Shown in pieces: positions 8,248-21,332 of a stretch of DNA of 64,000 bases. The stretch comes from Begonia masoniana (lineage: Eukaryota > Streptophyta > Magnoliopsida > Cucurbitales > Begoniaceae). The position numbers were made by a program, and so were the translations under genes. Each line of letters opens with the position of its first letter. Within the stretch, counting starts at the first letter, position 1. The notes under the pieces were generated by a model, which saw nothing but the letters and a program-made list of their open reading frames with translations, did not search any database and was not told where the DNA came from. The stretch spans positions 29,590,051 to 29,654,050 of the forward strand of contig CM039516.1 of assembly GCA_022432975.1 (NCBI GenBank). The letters run 5' to 3'.

Positions 8248-11200
8248 GAATTTTGTCCTCAAAATCCAGTACCTGAACAATTCGGGATATTGATCCATCA
8301 TGTCTTGTTGGCGTTCCCAAGTTGTCTCTTCAAGGTTTTGATTGTGCCACAAGACTTTAACTAGTGGGATTTCTTTGTTCCGCAATACTTTTACAGCAAA
8401 GTCTAGGATCTTTGCTGGTTTCTCTTCATAAGAAAGGGTTGGTTGAACTTCAATACTCTGCTGTTCCACAATCTGAGACGGATCCCGCACACACTTCTTC
8501 AACATGGAAACATGAAACACATTATGGACTCCATCCATAGAGACTGGCAGCTGTAACTGATAGGCTGTTTTCCCAAACTTCTTCGAGATTATGAATGGTC
8601 CAATAAATCTAGGATTCAACTTCCCTCTCTTTCCGAATCTTACAACTCCCTTGAAAGGTGACACCTTAAGGAAAACTTCATCTCCAACTTCAAACTCCAA
8701 TTCTCTGCGTCTCTTATCGGCATAACACTTCTGTCGGCTTTGAGCTGTCAAGATTCTTTGTCGGATAAGAGCAACTTTCTCCACAGTCCGTTGCACAATA
8801 TCAGGACCAAGCAACTGCGCTTCACCAACTTCATTCCAGTACAAAGGTGATCTGCATTTTCGTCCATACAGTGCTTCATACGGTGCCATTCTTATTGTTG
8901 CCTGAAAACTGTTATTGTAAGAAAATTCTACTAAAGCTAGGTACTTACTCCAGGAACCTTGGAAATCTAAAACACAAGCACGAAGCATATCTTCTAAAAT
9001 CTGAATAGTCCTTTCGGATTGTCCATCTGTTTGAGGGTGGAAAGCTGTACTGAAACTAAGCTGAGTCCCCATTGCCTTATGCAACTCTTCCAAAACTTAG
9101 ATGTGAATCTAGCATCTCGGTCTGAGACTATAATACTTGGAACTCCATGCAATCTGACAATTTCGTGCACATACAACTCAGCAAGTTGATCCATTGAGTA
9201 TGTCATCTTCATAGGCAGGAAGTGGGCTGATTTGGTTAAACGGTCAACTATTACCCAAATTGCATCATGTCCTTTTACTGTTTAGGCAATCCTACCACAA
9301 AGTCCATGGTTATTTGTTCCCATTTCCATTCGGGGATTGGCAAAGGTTGTAATGTTCCTGCAGGTCTCTGATGTTCAGCTTTAACCTGTTGACAACATAA
9401 ACATGATCCTACATATTCTGCCACACTTCTTTTCATTCCAGGCCACCAATAATGCTGTTTCAGATCCTCATACATCTTCGTACACCCAGGGTGAACTGAG
9501 AATCTAGAGGAATGAGCCTCAGAAAGAATCTCATCACGAAGCTCTTTAATGGCAGGAACAAACCACCTATTCCTAAACTTAAGGATTCCATCGGAAGAAT
9601 AGTTGAAATCCGATTTGTCCGTGGAGTCTATGCTTGACTTGAACTTGTTACAGTCATCATCGTTCGACTGAGCTTCCTTTATCTTCTCAAGAATAGTAGG
9701 TCTTAAGGTTATGGCCGAAAGTATAGCTGATACGCTAGATACTGCTTCTAGATTAAACCTTCGAAATTCAGATTCTAAGGCTAACGGCATACTGAAACTC
9801 ATAGTCGGGGCTGATGTTGCTACCCTGCTCAAGGCATCTGCCACAACATTTGCTTTTCCGGGATGGTACTTGATCTCAAAGTCATAATCTTTTACAAATT
9901 CTAACCATCTACGTTGCCTCATATTTAATTCTTTTTGAGTGAAAATATATTTCAGACTTTTATGGTCTGAGAATATTTCACAAGATTGTCCATACAGATA
10001 ATGTCTCCAAATCTTAAGTGCAAACACCACTGCAGCTAATTCTAAGTCATGCGTGGGGTAATTCTTCTCATGCGTTTTCAACTGCCTGGAAGCGTAAGCT
10101 ATAACTTTCCCGTCCTGCATCAAGACACAGCCCAGTCCAATCTTGGATGCATCACAGTAAATACTATACTTACCACCTTCAACTGGAAGGGTTAAAATAG
10201 GAGCATTGGTCAGTTTCTGTTTCAAAGTTTGGAAACTAAGTTCACATTCATCGGTCCATGTGTACTTTACATTCTTCCTAGTCAACTTAGTGAGAGGTGT
10301 AGCAATCTTTGAAAATCCTTCAATGAACTTTCTATAGTATCCTGCTAGTCCAAGAAAACTTCTGATATCGGTGGCATTCTTCGGTTGGGGCCATCCCTAA
10401 CTGCTTGAACCTTAGCTGGATCAACAGATAATCCATTTCCAGAAATGACATGTCCTAAAAAGTGAACTTGGTCCAACCAAAATTCACACTTAGAAAACTT
10501 GGCGTATAGTTGGTGCTGTTTCAGTAATCCTAACACTAAGTTTAAGTGTTCTGCATGCTCCTCCTTGGTTTTGGAATAGATTAGAATGTCATCTATAATA
10601 CAATGACAAACTTGTCCAAATACTCATGAACACTCTGTTCATAAGATCCATAAAGGCTGCTGGTGCGTTTGTCAAACCAAAAGACATGACCAGAAACTCA
10701 TAATGTCCATACCTAGTACAAAAGGCAGTCTTCGGGATATCTTCAGTTTTAACCTTAAGCTGGTAATAACCGGATCTAAGGTCAATTTTTGAGAAAACTC
10801 TCGCACCTCTAAGCTGGTCAAATAAGTCATCAATTCTCGGCAAAGGGTATTTGTTCTTGACTGTAAGCTTATTCAATTCTCTGTAATTAATGCACATGCG
10901 CATTGATCCATCCTTCTTCTTGACAAAAAGGACAGGTGCACCCCATGGTGAAAAGCTAGGGCGTATGAACCCCTTCTCTAATAGTTCTTCCAATTGTTTC
11001 TTTAGTTCCTTGAGCTCAGTTGGAGCTAATCTATAAGGATTTTTAGACACAGGCTCGGCTCCGGGGTATACATCTACAACAAATTCAATTTCTCTATCTG
11101 GCGGTAAGCCAGGAAGGTCATCTAGGAATACCTCAGGAAAATCTTGGACGGCTAAAACATCTCGAGGACTCGATTTTCCTATATGCTGTGTGTCTAAAAC

Positions 11201-12742
11201 ACTAGCTAAGAAGCACGAATACTCCCTACACAGGGAAGGTCTAGTGGCAATAGAAGTCATCACAGACATTTCCTTACTCTTCTTTGAAGCTTGAAAGGTA
11301 TGTTTCAACTTACCAGGGGGTTGAAAACTAACTACTCCGGTTCTACAATCAATTGTGGCGTGGTGTTTAAACAACCAGTCCATACCTAGGATTACATCAA
11401 ATCCTATTATATCCATAATTATAAGATCAGCAGGTAGACTTACATTCCCTACTAACACATTGCTATCTAGCATCACTTGGTCAGAGTGCATGTTTTCCCC
11501 AGAGGGTAAGGCAACATTAAACACATGCATGGAAGGGGTAAACTGTACATCTAATTTATTGGCAAAAGTAGATGCTATAAATGAGTGCGTTGCACCAGAG
11601 TCTAATAAAGTGAAAGCAGGTACTGAATTGATCAATATAGTACCTGACACTACAGCAGGCTGTTCCTCTTCTCCTGACTCTACCATTGAGAATATCCTCG
11701 GTTTAACCATAGCAGGGCCACTCTTAGGGATTGGACAGTCTCTAACCATGTGTCCTGTCTTGTACAGTTGAAGCATCGAAGGACTCTGGGCTTGGTGCAG
11801 TCCTTGAACGAATGCCCGACCTCCTCACAATTGAAACACCTTCTAGAAGTCCACCTACACTCCCCCGGGTGATTCTTCAAACACGTTGGACATTGGGGAA
11901 AATTCTTGACCTTCTGTATTTTTCTTCCTGCTTCCTTGCTATTTTGGCCTTCACTTGGCCTCTCATTCCCTTCTGCTGGTGTGGCTGGTTAAACCTTTGC
12001 GGGGTCTCCTTTGGTCCAGCACACTTCCTTTCAGCCTCTTCCACTTCCAGAGCAGTGGACACTACTTCGCTTAATGTCAAACCCTTTATACCGCAGAATT
12101 TTACTCCTCGGTAAATTTCTGGCTTCAATCCATGCACAAACTTAAACACCTTATCTTCATCCCTGGGGGCAAAATGTCCAGCAAATCTGGACAGAGACCC
12201 AAACTGCTTACTGTACTCGGCCACAGACCCTGTCTGCTTCAAGTTGAGGAACTCCAATTTTTTTGTGGTTTGGACAGTACTGTTAAAATATTTCTCATAG
12301 AAAGCATCCTTGAATTGTGACCAAGGCATGGTCAGAACATCTGTGGTGGTCTCTATTGTCTCCCACCAGAGTTGAGCTTCACCAGCAAGATGGAAGGTTG
12401 CCAACGTGACCTTGTCTTCTTCTCCTATGCTGGCACACTAAACATACTTTCAATCTTTCTAAGCCATCCTTCAGCTATGACTGGATCCGTTGACTGTCCA
12501 TCAAATGTGGGTGGTCTAAGTCTCCTAAACCTATCTCCAGAATGCTCACCACCAGGACCCGAGTTGGCACTTCCTTGTGCTTCTCGATTCAACAGCACCC
12601 CTAATTGATCAGATTGTTGACGCACTATGTCAGTCTGTTGGCGCATCAACTCAGTCAGTTGTCTGATCACACTAGAGTCCTCCTCACGTCTTGGACTTGG
12701 TACCTCTCTTGGTATCCTCGGTCTTCCTGGTCGTCTAGCCAT
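8242..12742 (-). pseudogene. Tekay gag-pol polyprotein, copy A, split by small indels
   Basis: Reads from MARRPGRPRIP (12742) through Gag ([20 protein letters not shown]), CCHC knuckles ([14 protein letters not shown]), protease ([12 protein letters not shown]), RT (the segment with the DD motif is frame-shifted near 10600), RNase H ([14 protein letters not shown]), integrase ([19 protein letters not shown]) and chromodomain (VLWHNQNLEETTWE) to a stop at 8242-8244. The frame breaks at about 12425, 11960, 11877, 11763, 10600, 10395, 9283 and 9095. Most breaks are single-base changes in short homopolymers, and copy B has the in-frame base at those positions. The apparent decay may therefore be largely sequence error. 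Confidence 0.9.
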
Positions 12743-12879
12743 ATGCTAAATTCCTGGACAGGGTTAAGTATGCTCGTAAATATCTAATAACTAAGGTCAA
12801 GGTAAACACTTACAGTTGTTGGAGCACTTCCATGCAATGATTGGCACTGATGAGTAATCTTTTGAACGGTTTACTGAAT

Positions 12880-12892
12880 GTCTCTGATACCA
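12880..12892 (-). other. Primer-binding site, copy A element
   Basis: Minus-strand TGGTATCAGAGAC three bases inside the 5' LTR. It matches the initiator-Met tRNA 3' end used by many plant gypsy elements (TGGTATCAGAGC) in its first eleven bases. Confidence 0.85.
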
Positions 12893-12895
12893 ACC

Positions 12896-14799
12896 TGTAA
12901 CGCCCCGAGTTATCTGAACCCGGTTCGTTACCACTAACGCAAACATCACCAAGAACTCTCGGAGCAATTTACAATTTCACTCGAGGATCAAGATTTGATG
13001 CTTATTAAAACCTAAAAAATGTTTAAAACTTGCAGCAGAAAATCATTTAGACAAGATGTGAATTAATAAAAACTGTAAAATAATGTTTGAAAGAATCAGT
13101 TGAAGTGTTAAGGAATAATTAGTTGAAGGAAAGTAAAAGTTTAAATCGTTAAATACCGATGGGGGTGACAGAGGTCAAACGCCCCTGCCGACGACTAGTC
13201 AACGAATAGGCCATATATAATAGCAGGCTTCTGCCGATGACGTCACGACTCAAACACAGCTGCCGACGACTAGTCAACGGAATAGGCCATATATAAATAA
13301 CAGGCTTCTGCCGATGACGTCAGCAGGATAAACTTAATTATCCAGCTTCTCCTGCCGGTGACGTCAGCCAGATAAACCCATTATCTAACTTCTGCCGATT
13401 GCTAAACGGCTAAGCAGAATGTCTACTTATGCCGATGACGTCAGCAGGATAACTTAATTATCCAGCTTCTGCCGATACGTGCTTATCACGTGACTTTTAA
13501 AACGTATGCCGATAGAAGGCAAGTTTACTGCTTATCAACTACCGGTAGGACAGCAAAACAACTACTCTTCTCCTGCCGATAGACTTTACCAAACAACATC
13601 AAATAGACGTATTACTTCAACTTCATATCGATGGACTGAACATTTGACAGTAAACTTGACTAACAATTGGACTCAACATTTTACCAAAACTCATTCTAAA
13701 ACACCCTCAATTCATTGTATTACTCAAATTCCGTAAAATCAGCATTCTAGAAATTCAACAGGACACTAACATCAGAAATTCTAAAATGTATTCAAAAGGT
13801 TGCAATCTCTACTGTTATAAAAATTCAACATACTCAGACTAAATCATTGTCAATTAATTTCTCATATCTGCAGACATCAGTTAATCCGCCTCAACAGTTT
13901 GCCGAATCAGAACATGAGAGTACTCCTCCAACCACATCTATTCATTTGCACGATCAAGGAAATCACCTGCTATATTCTCAACACCTACATCACAAAACTC
14001 ATCTATTAGCCTAATGCTAAGTAAGCAGAGCAAGAAATGATGGGAAGTACAGAGATATGCAAATCCTAAATATGCAATTTCTACATTCCTCTTCCTCAGT
14101 TATATTGCATTCATTCAACCGGTCTGATGATCCCTGATACAATGGGAGGTGGATCAGCTTTCCAGGGTATGAATCCACATATATGTCACTTAAGGGGTGG
14201 ATTAGTTCCCTTAACAGATGATTGATCCCTGATACAATGGGAGGTGGATCGGTTTTCCCAAGGTATGAATCCAGTTATGTTCGATTAAGGGGCGGATTAA
14301 TTCCCTTAAAAATGTATTGTCTCAATCTGTTCACACTCACCATGCTACTTCATGTAAATTCATTTTCGTTTTCTTTCCAAAATATGATGCATGGCAATTG
14401 AAATGAAACATACTTCATGCATACAAGAAAATCCTAGTGTTTTGTGATGTAGGCCCGGAGGCAAATACAAACTCTACTTACCTGGCCCTCCTGGAATTAC
14501 TTGGTTGCTAGCTACTTCGGTTTAGCTCAAACCTAGGTTAAGGAGAATCGAACAGGGGAATCGCCTGGAGATCCTGCTGCTCGAGCTGAAAAACCGAGAG
14601 GAAATGAGGGAAAGGGTGGCGGCTACCGTGAAATAACTCAAAACCTCTTTCCTTAAATACGTTATCCACTTTTTAAATTTCCAATTACTCATATGCCCTT
14701 GTCTAGTCATCACCAACCCTACATTTAATATTGCCATATAAAATGCACCATTAGCTACAAGAGATAGAGAATTGGTCTATATAAAAACCGGGTATTACA
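12896..14799 (-). mobile_element. 5' LTR of copy A element
   Basis: 1904 bp; differs from the left LTR by a few substitutions and several one-base indels. It carries the same TGACGTCA motifs and stem arms (13984-13998, 14439-14453), and leader intron 1 is absent here too. Confidence 0.92.
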
Positions 14800-14804
14800 C
14801 TGAT

Positions 14805-15047
14805 CTGATGGTTGGTATTTGCTGGGCGCGGGGTGGCGATCAACGAACCCGAGACGCGATCCGTGGCGTGCCTGATGAGCGGTGGAGATGCGCCAGCGAA
14901 GCAATCCGTGGCGCGCCCAGATCTGATGCTGCTGCCGGCCCGAGCGCGCCTGCCAGCGCCTTCTGCTACAGCCTTGGCGCGCCTGCCCGCCGATGGTTAC
15001 CCTGCCCCGCGCCGCGCAAGAAGGTAGACCCAACTTGATCTGAGTCA
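14805..15047. other. GC-rich island
   Basis: Strikingly GC-rich against AT-rich surroundings, with repeated GCGCGCC-like words. Several frames are open on both strands, which GC-rich DNA does by default. In the empty site it continues the sequence ending at 6323. It could be a first exon or CpG-like promoter of a lost gene. Copy B (27892-28133) differs in several indels. Confidence 0.35.
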
Positions 15048-15196
15048 TTGCTTAGCCAATGGTTGAGATTTTGCCAAGTCTTTGATCCATGTTGCCACCC
15101 ACACTTGTACCTGCTTCGGTCCAGTTTACCCACCCCTGGCTATATTTGTTATAATAATCCATTTTATGTATACAAGGAAAAAACATATAAAATATT

Positions 15197-15704
15197 GGGT
15201 AAAGTGCATTTGGCCCTTACAACTAGGTGAAATGGGCAATTTACACCGTAAACTTAGATAATAGGCAAGAAACAACCTTATATATTGATAATAGCAATAT
15301 GGCCCCTACCGTCATAATTTTCGTTAAAAGTAACATTTTTTCACTTGTTCATTTTTTTTCCCCGAAATGCCCTCACTGGACCGAACTGGACCGGATCGGT
15401 ACGGCTAATTGCACTTTGGTTTTTTATTTATTTTTAATTATATTCCTTTGTCTTCTCTTTTCCAAGAAATAGGATTTAAAAAAAAAATCAGAGGGAATTA
15501 GCCGACAACCGCTCCGATCCGGTTGGCCAATTGAGGGCATTTCAGGAAAAAAATAAACAATTGAAAAAGTGTACTTTTGATGGAAAAATATGACGGTATG
15601 GGATAGTGTCCATTATCCAGCATTAAGGTTGGTTCTTGCCGATTATTCAAGGTCAGGTGTAAAATTGCCATTAACATATTGTAAGGGCCAAATTGCACTT
15701 ACCC
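15197..15704. mobile_element. Mutator-like MITE, copy A (noisy)
   Basis: Long terminal inverted repeats starting GGGTAAAGTGCA and ending ACTTACCC. Left flank TAAAATATT (15188-15196); the right flank is the same word with an extra C. The clean version is 28282-28803 in copy B; this copy has many small indels. Confidence 0.7.
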
Positions 15705-16182
15705 TCAAAATATTTGGCAAATTACATGTTTATATGATTTAAATGTTAAGAAGTACGAACTTATTACTTTCATATCATGAAAATACATACTAGATTTATT
15801 AAATTGATTCTGGTAATGAGTTAATAAATATTATATTAATATCTCAACTTTTTTATTATTTTTGCTAATAAATAAATTCACTAAAAGATTTACTATAAAG
15901 TTTATGAAAATATACAATAAAAAACTGCATTCATAAAATTTAGTTTAGTGCAAGAAACAAACAAACAAATAAATAAATAGAGCGAGAGCACCAAACAATA
16001 AAGAGAGAAAAAAAAATCAACGTCATAAAAAAAATGATGAATTAGGGAAGATACTATATAATTTTGAAAAATAGAATGAGTAAAAACGAGGAAAAAATTA
16101 TAAATGCAAATCAAATTACTTGATAAATAAATATAGGAAGTTAAAAATTTCAACTTCTTGAAATTGTTGTAACTTTTTTATT

Positions 16183-16364
16183 GGGTAAGTGCAATTTGGC
16201 CCCTACAACTAAGTGAAAATGGACAATTACACCGTAAACTTAGATAATATGCAAAAAACAACCTCAATGTATGGATAATGGGCAATTTCTCCCCTACCGT
16301 CCAATTTTTCGTTAAAATTTCACGTTTTTTTCATGTGTCCATTTTTTTTTTTCTGAAATGCCCC
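16183..16364. mobile_element. Half copy of the same MITE family
   Basis: Repeats the left half of the MITE (GGGTAA...TACACCGTAAACTTAGATAA) about 480 bp further on, without the inverted partner. Counterpart at 29293-29474. Confidence 0.6.
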
Positions 16365-16429
16365 TTCCTGGAGTCAGAACTAGACCGAATCGGTTCAGCT
16401 AATTACACTCGATTTTCTATTCCTATGTC

Positions 16430-17035
16430 TTCACTTCACTCTTCTTCGTTCCACTATCCAAAATCTCAAACCTAAGGCGAACCCCGATCTCGAGCCCCCG
16501 ACGGCCGACTGTGCGAAGTGCTAACACCTAAATCCGACCACAACTTGCGACCTCGCCCCGATTTCTGACGTTCCTGCTCGGCTGCTCCCGACCCCAACCC
16601 CTGAAGAAGAACGCACGACCCGACCTGAAGCTCCCTGCTCGATTTCCGTTCGCGCTCGGCTCTTTCTTCATAATCGTGCCTGCTCAATTCCCATTCTGGT
16701 ATTTTATGCACAACACAGGATACTTTTTTGTTATACGAAGCATGTTCTATGCTGAAATATCATCATTTATTAACTTCTAATCAGTTAGATGAATTTGTAA
16801 TTTTGGGTTGACGGAATGATTAATTTGCTATGGACTTGTGAAATTCTCTTTTAGTATTTGAATGTCTCACATGATCTTCTTGCGTTTTATTTTGTTTGCT
16901 GTTAGTAATGCATGATACTGTTTGATTACGGCAGAAATTCTCATATGTTCCTAGTGTTTAAATTACTGACTTGAGAATCCTATTTGCTGTTTCTGATAAA
17001 ATGTTGTTTTGGGCAAATTGGTATTGCATTGCTTT
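16430..17035. other. Promoter- or exon-like GC-rich stretch, then T-rich intron-like DNA
   Basis: A CT-rich run (about 16430-16470) leads into a 250-bp GC-rich segment and then strongly T-rich DNA, the profile of a plant 5' UTR or first exon with a following intron. The 79-codon minus frame here has no recognisable match and changes between the copies. Counterpart at about 29535-30155. Confidence 0.25.
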
Positions 17036-17094
17036 AGGTATCAATATGGTTTTTCAAGACGAGTTGAGGAACTGATGGCCGCTTACTCAATCGA

Positions 17095-17595
17095 TCGAGC
17101 CCTACAGAATGTGAAAGAAGATTACTAGTGAATATGGATTTTTTTTTAAATGTATTAAAAGCTATTTGCAAGAAGACTCAAACAATTTTCCTCTCGCAAT
17201 CAAGTTTGAGATTTAGTACAGTGTCTTCCCGATGTGAATGTATTAGTATAAATGGACCTCAAGAACAAGCGTGTTAGAGGATGGCACATCACTCGTAACA
17301 AAGCTCGACTAGTATTCACGGTATCTCAGATTGAAAGTATTGATTTTGATGAAACAAAACATTCGCTCGGTTGCTGGTCTTGAATCTAGTCGGCTTATTG
17401 TCTATTGCTTGTGTTAGGGTTTCAAGCGAGATCAAATGGATGTGAAGAGCGCCGCTTTTCTTCAATGGGTTTCTTAATGAAGACAGCAGTTTATTGGTGC
17501 TCAAACAAAGGTTTGGAAAGACCCTCATCATCCGGTATGTTATAAATTCGAGAGGACGTGTATATGGGGCGTAAACAACCCTAGTGCATGGAGGA
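17095..17595 (+). pseudogene. Ty1/copia RT fragment (copy B, indel-rich)
   Basis: Same fragment as 3980-4456, but the frame shifts every few dozen bases, so no long reading frame survives. Matching words include NVKE-, DFDET- and LARL-like islands in changing frames. The intact frame in copy A suggests errors here rather than ancient decay. Confidence 0.75.
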
Positions 17596-19433
17596 CTAGA
17601 GGCTTTGGGCAGCGCAGTAAATTCGCAACAATAAATACTTTAAAATCTTTGAATCAAAATTAAAGATTTAATACGAAATCACGGACTTAAAGCAAATATA
17701 GTGTCTCATTCATATAAAAAAAAACTGCACATAATTGGGTCTCAATCGCGCTCTCCACAGCCAAATCCACTTCTGTCAATAGAACTTTCGTAAGATCCAA
17801 GGGGTTCGTCATAGATTTTTGTTTCCGCCATAACGATGTCTTTATTAGATGTAATAGGATTATTAATTTCAATCATGGGGATTCAATTTCAGCCTAACAT
17901 GGATCTATGCCAATGCAAATAAGTGTTTCTTTTTGCAGGAGCGAAGATTGGTTAGGCCTGCTTAACTGTTAATGCAGCCATTACAGAAGTGAGATAAGGA
18001 GAACAAAGAGTAAGAGCGGGGTTAAGAAAAGATAAGGCTGTGAAAAGAAAAGGGAGGAAAAGCTTAAAACATACAATTACTGAAGGAAGCAGCGGCTTGT
18101 CAATGGTTTAATAGTTCGATACATTGAAACCATTACCATTTAGATTAGACAAGGGGGAAAAAGTTTAAAAAAGGAATTCAAAACTAATAAAAAACATTTT
18201 CAGTGTATGGTTATGATTTACTTGAACAATAACACATCGTTTCATCACTTCAAGTTAAAACCGTGAATGTCCAATAGATACTTAGGTTCTAACCACAAGT
18301 TCATGTAACAGTTAATAACACGATTCCATCTCCAATGGGATCATGTTCTACCACATACAACCGATTAGCAAAGAAACGAAAACAAAATAGGAAAAAATAG
18401 AAAAATCCAGCAAATAGAAATAGCGATTTCACCACCAACTGATATCTAAAGTTCAATAAGGTCTTCGAATGAGTTAAGAGTATGTCCTAAATTTTTAGGT
18501 CCAGATGATGAGAAATCGAAGTTACAGAAGAAACCAGAAAGTGCTGTCCGATAAGTCATATTTGAAGCTTTGGCTAACACTATTCCGGAGAAGAAGTGGC
18601 CAGCAAATGGAAGGGTTAATGGCCACAGTCGTCAGTGTATCCTACTTTGAAAAAGAGAGGAAGAAGCAGGAAACAAGAGCTATTCAAGCAACCTGGGTTA
18701 TTAAGTTTGAGTTCTCCAAAGAGGAATCTCAAATCGACTGGAACAATCTAATTACGATGAAGGAAGGAAAGAGCACTTCAGAGGCAGACAGTTATATGAG
18801 TGAGAGAACACCAACTTAGGGAAGGGAAAAGGCGATCCCTTGAGTTCGAGTTCTTATCCTGAGTCATAAGAATTTTAATCGTAAGGATTTGAACATAAAT
18901 CGAACAAAAAAGACAAAATTATATAATGTGTTAACGGGGGCCTCACGTTGTGTATTTCTGTGAAAAGTGATCTTCTCAAGGACTTTACAGAGAGGTAGTT
19001 CAAATGGCATCTTAGGGAAAGAGAAGAAGTAGGAGGACTTGTCAGTCTTCAAGAATGATGGAACGTTGTCAAAGTGGTTGGATTGATTTGTGTTCTCTCG
19101 GCCTAGGTGGCACCAGCGCCTGATGGCTTTGCCCAGGCTTTCATCGAGCCTCAAGTTGTCGGACGGAATACTAAGTCGCCGTGAGGGCGGTGAAACTTGT
19201 CCAATTGCGCCACTTCCTTCCCGAAGGAGGGTCTGCCGAGACCTTCAATCACGCTCTTCGGGCCAACTGAGGGCCATTCACCTCCACCTCCATTTCCTTC
19301 ACCTTATCATCCTTCTCTGTGGCAAAGAAGCTGGTTGTTCACTCACCCATACACGATGCATTTTCCATTTTACATTCTCTCTCTATTTTTCATTGCATCT
19401 AGGAGGGCGCACAAAGCTGGATCCCTGGAGTGA

Positions 19434-21316
19434 TGTAACGCCCCGAGTTATCTGAACCCGGTTCGTACCACTAACGCAAACACTCACAAGAACTCTCGGA
19501 GCAATTTACAATTTCACTCGAGGATCAAGATTTGATGCTTATTAAAACCTAAAAATGTTTAAAACTTGCAGCGGAAAATCATTTAGACAAGATGTGAATT
19601 AATAAAAACTGTAAAATAATGTTTGAAAGAATCAGTTGAAGTGTTAAGGAATAATTAGTTGAAGGAAGTAAAAGTTTAAATCGTTAATACCGATGGGTGA
19701 CAGAGGTCAAACGCCCCTGCCGACGACTAGTCAACGGAATAGGCATATATAAATAACAGGCTTCTGCCGATGACGTCACGACTCAAACACAGCTGCCGAC
19801 GACTAGTCAACGGAATAGGCCATATATAAATAACAGGCTTCTGCCGATGACGTCAGCAGGATAACTTAAATTATCCAGCTTCTCCTGCCGGTGACGTCAG
19901 CCAGATAAACCATTATCTAACTTCTGCCGATTGCTAACGGCTAAGCAGAATGTCCTACTTATGCCGATGACGTCAGCAGGATAACTTAATTATCCAGCTT
20001 CTGACGATACGTGCTTATCACGGTGACTTTTAAAACGTATGCCGATAGAAGGCAAGTTTACTGCTTATCAATACCGGTAGGACAGCAAAACACTACTCTT
20101 CTCCTGCCGATAGGACTTTACCAAAACACATCAAATAGCGTATTACTCAACTTCATATCGATGGACTGAACAATTTGACAGTAAACTGACTAACAATTGG
20201 ACTCAACATTTTACCAAAACTCATTCTAAACACCTCAATCATGTATTACTCAAATTCCGTAAAATCAGCATTCTAGAAATTACAACAGGACCCTAACATC
20301 AGAAATTCTAAAATGTATTCAAAAGGTTGCAATCTCTACTGTTATAAAATTCAACCTACTCAGACTAAATCATTGTCAATTAATTTCTCATATCTGCAGA
20401 CATCAGTTAATCCGCCTCAACGTTTGCCGAATCAGAACATGAGAGTACTCCTCCAACCACATCTATTCATTTGCACGATCAAGGAAATCACCTGCTATAT
20501 TCTCAACACCTACATCACAAAACTCATCTATTAGCCTAATGCTAAGTAAGCAGAGCAAGAAATGATGGAAGTACAGAGATATGCAAATCCTAAATATGCA
20601 ATTTCTACATTCTCTTCCTCAGTTATATTGCATTCATTCAACCGTCTGATGATCCCTGATACAATGGGAGGTGGATCAGCTTTCCCAGGTATGAATCCAC
20701 ATATATGTCACTTAAGGGGTGGATTAGTTCCCTTAACAGATGATTGATCCCTGATACAATGGGAGGTGGATCGGTTTTCCAAGGTATGAATCCAGTTATG
20801 TTCGATTAAGGGGCGGATTAATTCCCTTAAAAATGTATGTCTCAATCTGTTCACAATCACCATGCTACTTCATGTAATTCATTTCGTTTTCTTTCCAAAA
20901 TATGATGCATGGCAATTGAAATGAAACATACTTTCATGCATACAAGAAATCCTAGTGTTTTGTGATGTAGGCCCGAGGCAAATACAAACTCTACTTACCT
21001 GGCCCTCCTGGAATTACTGGTTGCTAGCTACTTCGGTTTAGCTCAAACCTAGGTTGAAGGAGAATCGAACAGGGGAATCGCCTGGAGAATCCTGCTGCTC
21101 GAGCTGAAAAAACCGAGAGGAAATGAGGAAAGGGGTGGCGGCTACCGTGAAATAACTCAAAACCTCTTTCCTTAAATACGTTATCCACTTTTTAAATTTC
21201 CAATTACTCATATGCCCTTGTCTAGTCATCCACCAACCCTACATTAATATTGCCATATAAAATGCACATTAGCTACAAGAGATAGAGAATTGGTCTATAT
21301 AAAACCGGGTATTACA
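19434..21316 (-). mobile_element. 3' LTR of copy B element
   Basis: 1883 bp, about 20 bp shorter than the copy A counterpart because of scattered one-base deletions. Stem arms 20509-20523 and 20957-20971 are intact. Confidence 0.9.
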
Positions 21317-21332
21317 ATCTACCCTCCTTAAA
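21317..21332 (-). other. Polypurine tract, copy B element
   Basis: Same as 8231-8247 with one A missing. Confidence 0.8.

Larger units (their letters stand above)
6324..14799 (-). mobile_element. Tekay-type Ty3/gypsy element, copy A, complete with TSD
   Basis: Minus-strand element of 8476 bp. Order on its own strand: 5' LTR 12896-14799, primer site 12880-12892, gag-pol 12742-8242, polypurine tract 8247-8231, 3' LTR 8230-6324. The 5-bp duplication CTGAT flanks it (6319-6323 and 14800-14804). The two LTRs differ at a few sites (for example CAGCGG against CAGCAG near 6460 and 13033), so the insertion is fairly young. Confidence 0.93.
3915..17035. repeat. 13.1-kb tandem block, copy A
   Basis: From the copia RT fragment through the minus-strand Tekay element, a GC-rich segment, the MITE and a T-rich tail, the whole order recurs from about 17036 to 30155. 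The borders were placed by eye. Both copies carry the Tekay insertion with the same TSD, and the left and right LTR-specific bases are shared between copies, so one event was copied. The left part of copy A is clean; its right part (about 14800-17030) has many small indels relative to copy B. Confidence 0.85.

Noticed and set aside
11355..11771. Plus-strand frames of 60-138 codons opposite the minus-strand gag-pol (also at 24436-25401 and minus frames within 36547-41028)
   Set aside because: They are antisense shadows of the conserved polyprotein and have no features of their own.
14755..15048. Overlapping 60-97-codon frames on both strands of the GC-rich island
   Set aside because: GC-rich DNA has few stops by chance; frames differ between the two block copies and show no recognisable domain.
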